A DNA stretch of 5,096 nucleotides from Armatimonadota bacterium (GTDB lineage: Bacteria > Sysuimicrobiota > Sysuimicrobiia > Sysuimicrobiales > Humicultoraceae). The notes below the pieces were generated by a model that was not told the origin of the DNA, ran no database searches, and saw only the letters and a program-made list of their open reading frames with translations. The position numbers and the translations under genes were made by a program. Where the stretch lies: positions 1-5,096 of the forward strand of contig JACQGZ010000080.1 of assembly GCA_016199305.1 (NCBI GenBank), written 5' to 3'. Shown here one piece after another: positions 1 through 5,096 of the stretch (the stretch's first letter is position 1; every line of letters begins with the position of its first letter).

Positions 1-968
1 ACCAGTTTGACCTGCAGCAGACCGCCGCGGCGGTGGTGGGAGTCGGCAACGTCGCCGTGGACGTGACGCGCATCCTGCTGCGCACCCCCGCGGAACTCGC
101 CAAGACCGACATCGCCGACTACGCCCTGGAGGCGCTGCGGGAGAGCCGGGTGCAGGAGGTTCACCTCCTGGGACGGCGCGGCCCCGCGCAGGCGGCGTTC
201 ACGAACCCGGAGATCCGCGAACTGGGGGAGCTCCCCGCCGCGGACGTGGTGGTCCGTCCCGAGGAGGCGGCGCTCGACGAGCTGAGCAAGGCCGAGCTCG
301 ACCGAACCCAGGACCGCACCACCATGAGGAAGGTGGAGATCCTCCAGGAATTCGCCGCGCGCCCTCCCGGGGGGAAGCCCCGGAAACTGTTCATCCGCTT
401 CCTGGTCTCGCCGGTCGAACTGATCGGGACGAACGGGCATGTGACGGGGATGCGGCTGGCCCACAACGCTCTGCAGGCGACGCCCGCCGGGTCGCTGGCG
501 GCCCGGCCCACCGACCGATTCGAAGACGTCCCCGTCGGGCTGGTCTTTCGGTCGGTGGGCTATCGCGGGGTGCCGCTGCCGGAGGTGCCGTTCCACCAGG
601 ACTGGGGCGTCTTCCTCAACGAGAAGGGGCGGGTTCTCGACCCGGCGACCAGACAGCCGATCGCCGGCCTCTACGCGGCGGGGTGGATCAAACGCGGGCC
701 GACGGGCGTCATCGGGACGAACAAGCCCGATGCCGCCGAGACCACAGCGCACATGCTGGTGGATGCCGCCCAGGGCACGACCTTCACCCCCGCGGAACCT
801 ACGGCCGCGGCGGCGGAGGCCTTCATCCGGCAGCGCCAACCACAGGTGATCTCCTATCCCGACTGGCTGCGCATCAACGAGGTCGAGGTGCAGAGGGGCC
901 GCGCCGCCGGCCGGCCCCGTGTGAAGTTCACGCGCGCCGAGGACATGCTCGCCGTTCTCGGCCGGTGA
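1..968 (+). CDS. fprA: Ferredoxin-NADP+ reductase, FprA/adrenodoxin reductase type (5' truncated)
   Basis: FAD enzyme that transfers electrons between NADP(H) and ferredoxin in the cytoplasm. The reading frame is open from base 3 and ends at TGA 966-968, so 321 C-terminal residues are visible. Family members are roughly 450-470 residues, so the N-terminal FAD-binding Rossmann fold and the real start lie upstream of the window. Visible residues 11-20 carry the NADP-domain loop GVGNVAVDV. Residues 57-61 are GRRGP, the paired arginines that bind the 2'-phosphate of NADP in FprA. Residues 227-244 form the family signature GWIKRGPTGVIGTNK, which closes over FAD. An internal GTG at base 33 falls inside the NADP loop and cannot be the true start. 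The C-terminus is complete. Nothing ties it to the downstream operon: 91 bases and a probable promoter separate it from the next gene. Family assignment is firm; the physiological partner ferredoxin is not visible. Confidence 0.93.
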   Translation, partial: QFDLQQTAAAVVGVGNVAVDVTRILLRTPAELAKTDIADYALEALRESRVQEVHLLGRRGPAQAAFTNPEIRELGELPAADVVVRPEEAALDELSKAELDRTQDRTTMRKVEILQEFAARPPGGKPRKLFIRFLVSPVELIGTNGHVTGMRLAHNALQATPAGSLAARPTDRFEDVPVGLVFRSVGYRGVPLPEVPFHQDWGVFLNEKGRVLDPATRQPIAGLYAAGWIKRGPTGVIGTNKPDAAETTAHMLVDAAQGTTFTPAEPTAAAAEAFIRQRQPQVISYPDWLRINEVEVQRGRAAGRPRVKFTRAEDMLAVLGR

Positions 969-1017
969 CGGCATAGCCGCTGCGTCGCGGAAACTACCCA
1001 GAGATCGATTTCCCGAC

Positions 1018-1037
1018 TTGACAATCTGAATTACAAT
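1018..1037 (+). promoter_or_regulatory. AT-rich promoter/operator-like patch upstream of hicA
   Basis: Bases 1018-1023 read TTGACA, a perfect -35 hexamer, and 1032-1037 read TACAAT, a 5/6 match to a -10 hexamer. They sit only 8 bases apart, so they cannot form one sigma-70 promoter. TACAAT alone could be a -10, giving a start near 1044. The patch is strikingly AT-rich for this DNA. It holds an imperfect dyad (TTG..AAT at 1018-1025 against ATT.CAA at 1030-1036) and ACAAT repeated 12 bases apart, as an operator for a toxin-antitoxin repressor might. It is clearly a non-coding compositional anomaly; its exact role is inferred. Confidence 0.35.
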
Positions 1038-1059
1038 TACGAGGTCCCCGTCGCCCTGG

Positions 1060-1308
1060 ATGTCGCCGGGGCTTAGATCCTTAACGGCCCGGGAGGTCCT
1101 CCGGGCGTCGGGATCGTTCGGATTCGAGGTGGTCGCCACCCGCGGCAGCCATGCGAAGCTGCGCCGCGTCTCCCCGGGCGGGGAGAGACAGATCCTCACG
1201 GTTTCCCTGCACAAGCAACTCGCGCCAGGGGCGGTCCGTGCGATCTTCCGCCAGGCGGTGCGGTACATCTCGGATGAGGAGCTGCGGCCCTGGTTCTTCA
1301 CGGACTGA
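1060..1308 (+). CDS. hicA: HicA-family mRNA interferase toxin, no adjacent hicB
   Basis: Small 82-residue protein of the HicA/YcfA family, a double-stranded-RNA-binding-like fold that in type II toxin-antitoxin modules cleaves mRNA. Residues 8-17 match the usual opening helix (LTAREVLRAS). G29-S30-H31 is the conserved GSH motif with the catalytic histidine, followed by a basic strand (KLRR). Residues 48-65 (VSLHKQLAPG then AVRAIFRQ) are the second family signature. Length is normal for HicA; the tail ending PWFFTD is somewhat longer than a minimal member. ATG 1060 leaves the expected short N-terminus before the homology, but its ribosome site is weak: GAGG at 1041-1044 is 15 bases away. HicB normally lies directly next to hicA. 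Here the 91-base and 112-base flanks are too short for one, so the toxin is orphaned, uses a distant antitoxin, or is a tamed or decaying copy. No catalytic residue is visibly lost. Confidence 0.85.
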   Translation: MSPGLRSLTAREVLRASGSFGFEVVATRGSHAKLRRVSPGGERQILTVSLHKQLAPGAVRAIFRQAVRYISDEELRPWFFTD

Positions 1309-1321
1309 GTCTGCGGCCTTC

Positions 1322-1350
1322 TTGACCCCCCTCCTGCAGTCTGGCATCGT
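1322..1350 (+). promoter_or_regulatory. Weak candidate promoter for the moeB operon
   Basis: TTGACC at 1322-1327 matches a -35 hexamer in five of six positions. A 17-base spacer leads to CATCGT at 1345-1350, which keeps the second-position A and final T of a -10 box but only 3/6 overall. TAGACT at 1350-1355 is a better -10 but would need a 22-base spacer. The position, about 70 bases before the moeB start and just after hicA, is right for an operon promoter. The motif match is poor, so this is only a candidate. Confidence 0.22.
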
Positions 1351-1409
1351 AGACTTGGGAAAAGATGACTCCGCTACTCAACAATTCAGAACGCCCGCTG
1401 CGGGGGGCG

Positions 1410-1416
1410 AGGAGGT
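1410..1416 (+). promoter_or_regulatory. Strong ribosome binding site fixing the moeB start
   Basis: AGGAGGT lies 4 bases before ATG 1421 and is an excellent anti-Shine-Dalgarno match. The same frame stays open far upstream, back into hicA, so this site decides the start: the protein begins at 1421 and the upstream extension is an artefact of overlap with hicA in another frame. Confidence 0.8.
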
Positions 1417-1420
1417 AGGC

Positions 1421-2596
1421 ATGGCAGTCCAGACACGGAGACCCGGGAGTCCGCTGCTGACCCGGGAGCAGATGGAGCGCTACTCTCGTCAGATCCTCCT
1501 GGAGGAGATCGGGCTGGCGGGGCAGCGGCGCCTCCTGGAGAGCCGCGTGCTGGTGGTGGGCGCCGGCGGGCTGGGCAGTCCCTCCGCGCTCTATCTGGCG
1601 GCCGCCGGGGTCGGGACGATCGGCATCGTGGACGGCGACCGCGTGGAACTGAACAACCTCCACCGGCAGATCCTGCACACGACCCCGGGGATCGGGACGG
1701 CCAAGACCGAATCGGCGCGGCGCACGATCGAAGGCCTCAACCCGGACGTGACCGTGCGCCTCTTTCAAACCACGCTCACGAGCGAGAACGCGCTGGAGAT
1801 CATCGGCGACTTCGATCTGGTCGTCAACGGCAGCGACAACTTCCCCACCCGCTACCTGGTCAACGACGCCTGCGTCTTTCTGGGCAAGCCGCTGGTGGAC
1901 GCCAGCATCCTCAAGTGGGAGGGGCAGGCGACGACCTTCCTTCCGGGGCAGGGATGCTATCGCTGTCTCTTCCCGACGCCGCCGCCGCCGGGCGTCGTCC
2001 CCTCCTGCGCGGAGGGGGGCATCCTGGGCGCGCTGGCCGGCTTCATGGGGACGCTGCAGGCCACCGAGGCGGTGAAGGTCCTGCTGGGGCAGGGGCGCAC
2101 TCTGGCCAACCGGCTGCTCCTGTTCGATGCGCTCGAGAATGAGTTCCGGATGGTGCGCTGGGCCCGCAACCCCGACTGCCCGGTCTGTGGCGACGCGCCG
2201 ACGATCCGCGAGCTGATCGACTACGAACTGTTCTGCGGCCTGCCCGGCCGGCACACGGCGGTGGACGAGACGGCGGACGGTGTGCCGACCGTGGAGCCTG
2301 ACGAGGCCTACCGGCTCGTCGGGGAGGGGGCGCAGCTGCTGGACGTCCGCGAACCGTGGGAGTGGGCGCAGGCCCGTATCCCCGGCGCGACGCTCATCCC
2401 CAAGGGGGAGGTGCCGCAGCGGTTGACGGAGATCGATCCCCACCGTCCCGTCGTGGTCTACTGCGCGGTGGGCGCGCGTAGCGCCGACGTGGCGGGGTTG
2501 CTGCGCCGGGCCGGCTACGGGGGAGCGGTCAACGTGCGCGGCGGCATCATCGAGTGGATGAACCAGCGGCTGCCGGTGGAGACCGCGGACGGGTAG
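1421..2596 (+). CDS. moeB: MoeB/ThiF-type sulfur-carrier adenylyltransferase fused to rhodanese (MoeBR/MoeZ type)
   Basis: E1-like enzyme of 391 residues that adenylates the C-terminal glycine of a ubiquitin-like sulfur carrier (MoaD, ThiS or CysO) and, through its rhodanese domain, helps convert it to a thiocarboxylate. The adenylyltransferase domain covers about residues 13-260: GAGGLGS nucleotide loop at 47-53, LNNLHRQ at 78-83 region, and SDN at 138-140 with D139 matching the metal/ATP aspartate of E. coli MoeB. The structural zinc ligands are C179/C182 and C253/C256, and C196 is in the conserved PSC segment. The rhodanese domain covers about 288-388, with active-site loop CAVGAR and persulfide cysteine C348. 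Length and architecture match actinobacterial MoeZ/MoeBR (about 390 residues) rather than the short E. coli MoeB. All key residues are present, so it should be active. It heads a tightly packed run of four genes, 6 bases ahead of the first dehydrogenase. No carrier-protein gene is in view, so the pathway served (molybdopterin, thiamine, cysteine, tRNA thiolation) cannot be decided. Confidence 0.95.
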   Translation: MAVQTRRPGSPLLTREQMERYSRQILLEEIGLAGQRRLLESRVLVVGAGGLGSPSALYLAAAGVGTIGIVDGDRVELNNLHRQILHTTPGIGTAKTESARRTIEGLNPDVTVRLFQTTLTSENALEIIGDFDLVVNGSDNFPTRYLVNDACVFLGKPLVDASILKWEGQATTFLPGQGCYRCLFPTPPPPGVVPSCAEGGILGALAGFMGTLQATEAVKVLLGQGRTLANRLLLFDALENEFRMVRWARNPDCPVCGDAPTIRELIDYELFCGLPGRHTAVDETADGVPTVEPDEAYRLVGEGAQLLDVREPWEWAQARIPGATLIPKGEVPQRLTEIDPHRPVVVYCAVGARSADVAGLLRRAGYGGAVNVRGGIIEWMNQRLPVETADG

Positions 2597-2602
2597 CGCC
2601 GC

Positions 2603-3634
2603 GTGCGGCAGGCCGTCCTGAAATCCCCTCGAGTGATTGCCCTTGAAGAGCGGCCGGTGCCGCAGCCGCGCGCCGGCGAGGTGCTGCTGCGGGTGCGGGC
2701 GGCCCTCACCTGCGGCACCGATCTCAAGACCTACCGGCGCGGCCATCCCCGACTGCCCGCGGGACCCTTCGGGCATGAGTGCGCCGGCGATGTGGTGGCC
2801 GTCGGTGCAGGGGTGGAGGGCGTCGAGCCGGGCGGTGCCGTCATGCTCGTCCCCACGGCGCCGTGCGGACAGTGCGCCGCCTGCCGGGCAGGCGCGGAGA
2901 ACCACTGCGCCCACCTCTTCGAGGACATCGTCCTGGGCGCGTACGCGGACTACCTGCTCATCTCGCCGCGGGTGGCCGCCCGCCACCTGCTGCCCAAGTC
3001 CTCCCACCTGACCTACATCGAAGCGGCCTTCCTGGAACCGCTGGCCTGCGTGCTGCACGGCTGGCGGCGCCTGGCTCTGCCCGCGCCGTCCACGGTGGCG
3101 GTGGTGGGGCTGGGATCGATCGGGCTGCTGCAGATCCTGACGGGCCGGGCGATGGGACACCGCATGGCCGCGGTAGGGCGCCGCCGGGAGCGTCTGCGGC
3201 TGGCGGAACGGCTGGGGGCGGCGCCGGTGGAGATCGAACAGGGTGAGGTGACCGCCCAGGTGACCGCGGCGCTGGGCGCGCCGCCCGATGCGGTGATCGA
3301 GGCCACCGGCACGGCGCACATCTGGGAGCGGGCGCCTCACTGGGTCCGCGCAGGCGGGCGGGTGCTGCTCTTCGGCGGGCTGGCCGGGGGCAGCCGCATC
3401 ACCTTCGATGCCGAACGGCTCCACTACGGGGAGATCGATCTGATCAGCGCCTTTCACTACACTCCGCGGGATGTTGCCGACGCCTCGGCCTGGCTGCGCG
3501 ACCGCCGCATCGACGTGCGGCCGATCATCAGCGACATCCGCCCGCTCGATGACATCGTGGGGGTCTTCGCGGAACTCGATCGCGGCGGCCCGGTCAAAGT
3601 GGCGCTGATGCCGGAGGCGGCGGAGTGGTGCTGA
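2603..3634 (+). CDS. Zinc-dependent medium-chain alcohol/polyol dehydrogenase (first of tandem pair; NADP-type loop)
   Basis: Medium-chain dehydrogenase of the sorbitol/threonine dehydrogenase branch, 343 residues, oxidising an alcohol or polyol (or reducing the ketone). The N-terminal GroES-like catalytic domain has catalytic zinc ligands C37 (in TCGTD), H58-E59 (GHE) and E145 (LEPL). A full structural zinc lobe is present at C88, C91, C94 and C102. The Rossmann domain has GLGSIG at 169-174. At the end of its second strand the usual acidic residue of NAD enzymes is replaced by G192-R193-R194, which favours NADP(H); this is inference from the motif. GTG 2603 is chosen because residues 1-6 (MRQAVL) align with the normal family start; its ribosome site is poor, so translation is probably coupled to moeB, whose stop is 6 bases upstream. 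Its 3' end overlaps the next dehydrogenase by 10 bases. Substrate is unknown: sugars, inositols and amino alcohols are all possible for this branch. Confidence 0.93.
   Translation: MRQAVLKSPRVIALEERPVPQPRAGEVLLRVRAALTCGTDLKTYRRGHPRLPAGPFGHECAGDVVAVGAGVEGVEPGGAVMLVPTAPCGQCAACRAGAENHCAHLFEDIVLGAYADYLLISPRVAARHLLPKSSHLTYIEAAFLEPLACVLHGWRRLALPAPSTVAVVGLGSIGLLQILTGRAMGHRMAAVGRRRERLRLAERLGAAPVEIEQGEVTAQVTAALGAPPDAVIEATGTAHIWERAPHWVRAGGRVLLFGGLAGGSRITFDAERLHYGEIDLISAFHYTPRDVADASAWLRDRRIDVRPIISDIRPLDDIVGVFAELDRGGPVKVALMPEAAEWC
3613..3617 (+). promoter_or_regulatory. Ribosome binding site inside the first dehydrogenase gene
   Basis: GGAGG lies 7 bases before GTG 3625 and within the last codons of the preceding gene. 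It supports 3625 over the adjacent GTG at 3628 (10-base spacing) as start of the second dehydrogenase, and implies translational coupling through the 10-base overlap. Confidence 0.6.
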
Positions 3635-4659
3635 CCCTTCCCGCCACGACGCGCGCGGCCGTCTACCACGGCCCGGGCGACATCCGGATCGAGCGGGTGA
3701 CGCTGCCCGCCCCCGGCCCCGGCGAGCTCCTGGCGCGGATCCGCGCTTGCGGGCTGTGCAGCAGCGAGACGATGGCCTGGTACATGGCCCGCAAGGCCCC
3801 GGTCCCCCTCGGCCACGAACCGGTCGGCGAGGTGCTGGCGGCCGGACCGGGGGTGGCGCTCTCTGCGGGAGAACGTATCTTCATCCACCATCACGCGCCC
3901 TGCCACGCCTGCCGCGCCTGCCGGCGCGGCGACTACGTGCACTGTGAGACGTGGCGGCGCACGCGGCTGGTCCCCGGCGGGCTGGCGGAGTTCGTCCTGG
4001 TGCCCGCCGAGGTCGTCTCGGCCGACCTCTTGTCGCTTCCCGCCGAGGTGGGCGATGAGGCCGCCATTTTCGTCGAGCCGCTGGCTACGGTGGTGAAGGC
4101 GCTGCGTCGCGCCCGTCTGCGGCCGGACGACCGGGTGGCCGTCATCGGGCTGGGGGTGATGGGGTTGCTGCATCTGCTGCTGGTCCGAGCCCGTGGCGCG
4201 GAACGGATCATCGGCGTCGATCCGCTCCCCGAGCGGCAGGCGGCGGGGCGGTCGGCCGGGGCGGATGTGGTGGTCGACGGAAGCGGGCCAGAGGCTGCCG
4301 AGCGTGTCAAGGAAGTCAGCGACGGCGGCGCCGATCTCGTGCACGTCACGCCGGCTTCGCTCGACGCCCTGCGGTTGGGGTTCGCGTGCGCGGCCCCCGG
4401 CGCGCGGCTGGTCGTGTTCACGCCGCTGCCGCCCGAGACGACCTGGCCGCTCTCGGTGCACGACCTCTTCTTCCGCGAGGTGACCATCATCCCCAGTTAC
4501 TCCGCCGGGCCGGATGAGACCCGGGAGGCGCTGGCCCATCTGGCCGCCGGGCTGCCGGTGGAGTCTCTGATCTCGCACCGGCTGCGCCTTGACGAGGCGG
4601 CCGAAGGCTACCGCCTGATCGCGGCCGGCCGCGCGCTGAAGGTGGTGGTCCTCCCTTGA
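3625..4659 (+). CDS. Zinc-dependent medium-chain dehydrogenase (second of tandem pair; NAD-type loop)
   Basis: Second medium-chain zinc dehydrogenase, 344 residues, clearly diverged from its neighbour rather than a recent duplicate. Catalytic zinc ligands are C45 (in GLCSSET), H64-E65 (GHE) and E151 (VEPL). The structural zinc lobe is C93, C96, C99 and C107, preceded by a histidine run at 88-90 seen in the threonine/sorbitol dehydrogenase-like branch. The Rossmann loop is GLGVMG at 175-180. The second strand ends in V198-D199, the acidic residue that binds the adenosine ribose in NAD(H) enzymes, unlike the Gly-Arg-Arg of the upstream protein. The catalytic loop has Ser-Ser-Glu after the zinc cysteine where most relatives have Gly-Thr/Ser-Asp, which may alter proton relay or substrate choice. 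The start GTG 3625 has a good ribosome site and overlaps the previous gene by 10 bases. The stop lies within a 23-base tandem duplication. Probably works in the same pathway as its partner; substrate unknown. Confidence 0.93.
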   Translation: MVLTLPATTRAAVYHGPGDIRIERVTLPAPGPGELLARIRACGLCSSETMAWYMARKAPVPLGHEPVGEVLAAGPGVALSAGERIFIHHHAPCHACRACRRGDYVHCETWRRTRLVPGGLAEFVLVPAEVVSADLLSLPAEVGDEAAIFVEPLATVVKALRRARLRPDDRVAVIGLGVMGLLHLLLVRARGAERIIGVDPLPERQAAGRSAGADVVVDGSGPEAAERVKEVSDGGADLVHVTPASLDALRLGFACAAPGARLVVFTPLPPETTWPLSVHDLFFREVTIIPSYSAGPDETREALAHLAAGLPVESLISHRLRLDEAAEGYRLIAAGRALKVVVLP

Positions 4660-4683
4660 GGAAGGTGGTGACTCTCCCTTGAG
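4638..4683 (+). repeat. Imperfect 23-base tandem duplication at the dehydrogenase/cupin junction
   Basis: Copy 1 (4638-4660) and copy 2 (4661-4683) match at 20 of 23 bases. Both begin GAAGGTGGTG and end CCCTTGAG. The three differences are consecutive (4648-4650 GTC against 4671-4673 ACT) and make up one codon of the dehydrogenase tail. Each copy holds a ribosome-site-like AAGGTGGT and a TTGA. Copy 1 provides the dehydrogenase stop (TGA 4657-4659) and copy 2 the cupin TTG start (4679-4681). Read in the dehydrogenase phase, copy 2 encodes KVVTLP-stop, mirroring the true tail KVVVLP-stop. Confidence 0.88.
4662..4669 (+). promoter_or_regulatory. Ribosome binding site deciding the cupin TTG start
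   Basis: AAGGTGGT matches AAGGAGGT in 7 of 8 bases and lies 9 bases before TTG 4679. The cupin frame is closed by TGA at 4637-4639 and has no ATG or GTG before 4679, so TTG 4679 is the furthest upstream usable start. The alternative ATG 4733 has no comparable site. Confidence 0.6.
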
Positions 4684-5096
4684 CGAGAGCGCGCGGGAGC
4701 GCGACGGAGAGGTCTTCGTCTCCTCCTGCGAGATGCCCGACGCCGAGGTCCGGCCGCAGCGCACCCTGCTGCGCTTCGACCCGGCGACCTTCTCCTGGGA
4801 CGGCGTGGGCCGGCAGGCCTACAAACCCACGGTCGACACCGCCCTCGCCTGGGAGGGGGTCACCCGCCAGACGCTCATCGGCGCCGCCGGCGAACCGGTG
4901 ACCTTTCACCTGCGCTACTTCGAGATCGCCCCGGGCGGCTTCAGCAGTCTGGAGCGGCACCGTCACGCGCACACGATCATCGCGCTGCGCGGGCAGGGCC
5001 GGGTGCGCGTGGGAGAGGAGGTCGTCGAGGTACGCCCGTTCGACATGGTCTACGTCCCTCCCGACGTGGCCCATCAGTTTCAGAATCCCGACGCGG
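4679..5096 (+). CDS. Cupin-domain protein (3' truncated by window end)
   Basis: The first 139 residues of a cytoplasmic cupin (small beta-barrel) protein; no signal peptide or membrane segment. Residues 1-75 are an N-terminal extension without clear motifs. Cupin motif 1 lies at about 85-112: PGG at 85-87, then H94-R-H96-A-H98 and the turn LRGQG. The glutamate usual after HxH is missing, and H98 may take its place as a metal ligand. Cupin motif 2 lies at about 120-136, with PFDMVYVPP and H132 and N136. A metal-binding cupin is therefore likely, with H94, H96, H98 and H132 as candidate ligands. Such proteins include isomerases, dioxygenases, decarboxylases and sugar-binding sensors; the sequence does not choose among them. 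TTG 4679 is the start, 19 bases after the dehydrogenase stop, with a near-consensus ribosome site; ATG 4733 is a weaker alternative. It belongs to the same operon and may handle the same metabolite. Probably only some tens of residues are cut off. Confidence 0.85.
   Translation, partial: MSESARERDGEVFVSSCEMPDAEVRPQRTLLRFDPATFSWDGVGRQAYKPTVDTALAWEGVTRQTLIGAAGEPVTFHLRYFEIAPGGFSSLERHRHAHTIIALRGQGRVRVGEEVVEVRPFDMVYVPPDVAHQFQNPDA

Noticed and set aside
969..979. Short hairpin CGGC-ATA-GCCG just after the reductase stop
   Set aside because: A stem of only 4 base pairs, a 3-base loop and no following T-run; too weak to call a terminator.
1151..1420. N-terminal extension of the moeB frame into hicA
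   Set aside because: It overlaps hicA in another frame, is Arg/Ser-rich without homology, and the AGGAGGT site points to ATG 1421.
1298..3457. Very long minus-strand open frame (about 719 codons) opposite moeB and the first dehydrogenase
   Set aside because: Low-complexity product rich in Arg, Pro, Gln and His, with no recognisable domain. It mirrors well-supported + strand genes and arises because high GC removes stop codons.
4656..4658. TTG overlapping the dehydrogenase stop as the cupin start
   Set aside because: It is out of frame with the cupin; only the second-copy TTG at 4679 is in frame. It may have been the ancestral start before the 23-base duplication.
2603..4659. Recent gene duplication giving the two dehydrogenases
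   Set aside because: They share fold and zinc motifs but differ through most of their length, including the catalytic loop and cofactor residue; they are distant members of the family.
3457..4764. Minus-strand open frame opposite the second dehydrogenase
   Set aside because: Same shadow pattern; the + strand gene in this place has complete zinc and nucleotide-binding motifs and a ribosome site.
4487..5074. Minus-strand open frame opposite the cupin
   Set aside because: It covers the + strand cupin motifs and the operon junction, and shows no domain of its own.

Overview
This window is GC-rich bacterial DNA with very high G/C in third codon positions. Genes are densely packed, all on the + strand, and often start with GTG or TTG. 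The sequence alone does not fix the lineage. Gene content (FprA-type reductase, HicA toxin, MoeB-rhodanese fusion, tandem zinc dehydrogenases) would fit a high-GC, possibly thermophilic or uncultivated soil/sediment bacterium, but that is inference. There are no rRNA or tRNA genes, CRISPR arrays, transposases or phage genes.

Layout: (1) Bases 1-968 hold the 3' two thirds of an FprA/adrenodoxin-reductase-type ferredoxin-NADP+ reductase. (2) A 91-base gap follows with an AT-rich pocket (about 1018-1040) that looks like a promoter/operator. It leads into a small hicA toxin gene (1060-1308) with no hicB antitoxin beside it. (3) A 112-base gap ends in a strong Shine-Dalgarno in front of a moeB gene encoding an E1-like adenylyltransferase fused to a rhodanese domain (1421-2596). 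(4) Directly behind it, with a 6-base gap, a 10-base overlap and a 19-base gap, come two different zinc-dependent medium-chain dehydrogenases (2603-3634 and 3625-4659) and a cupin gene that runs off the window (4679 to the end).

The last four genes look like one translationally coupled operon. The MoeB-rhodanese protein should activate and sulfurate a ubiquitin-like sulfur carrier (MoaD/ThiS/CysO type), feeding molybdenum/tungsten cofactor, thiamine, cysteine or tRNA-thiolation chemistry. No such carrier gene is in the window. The two dehydrogenases both keep full catalytic and structural zinc sites but differ at the cofactor-selecting position: Gly-Arg-Arg in the first (NADP-like), Val-Asp in the second (NAD-like). 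They may therefore act on related polyols or alcohols with opposite redox cofactors. The cupin has a metal-binding HxHxH pattern and may be a small-molecule isomerase, dioxygenase or sensor.

The most distinctive DNA-level feature is an imperfect 23-base tandem duplication (4638-4683) spanning the stop of the second dehydrogenase and the start of the cupin. It appears to have split an ancestral TTGA stop/start overlap into two copies. No clearly new defence or mobile system is visible. The unusual points are the gene grouping, the orphan HicA and this junction duplication.
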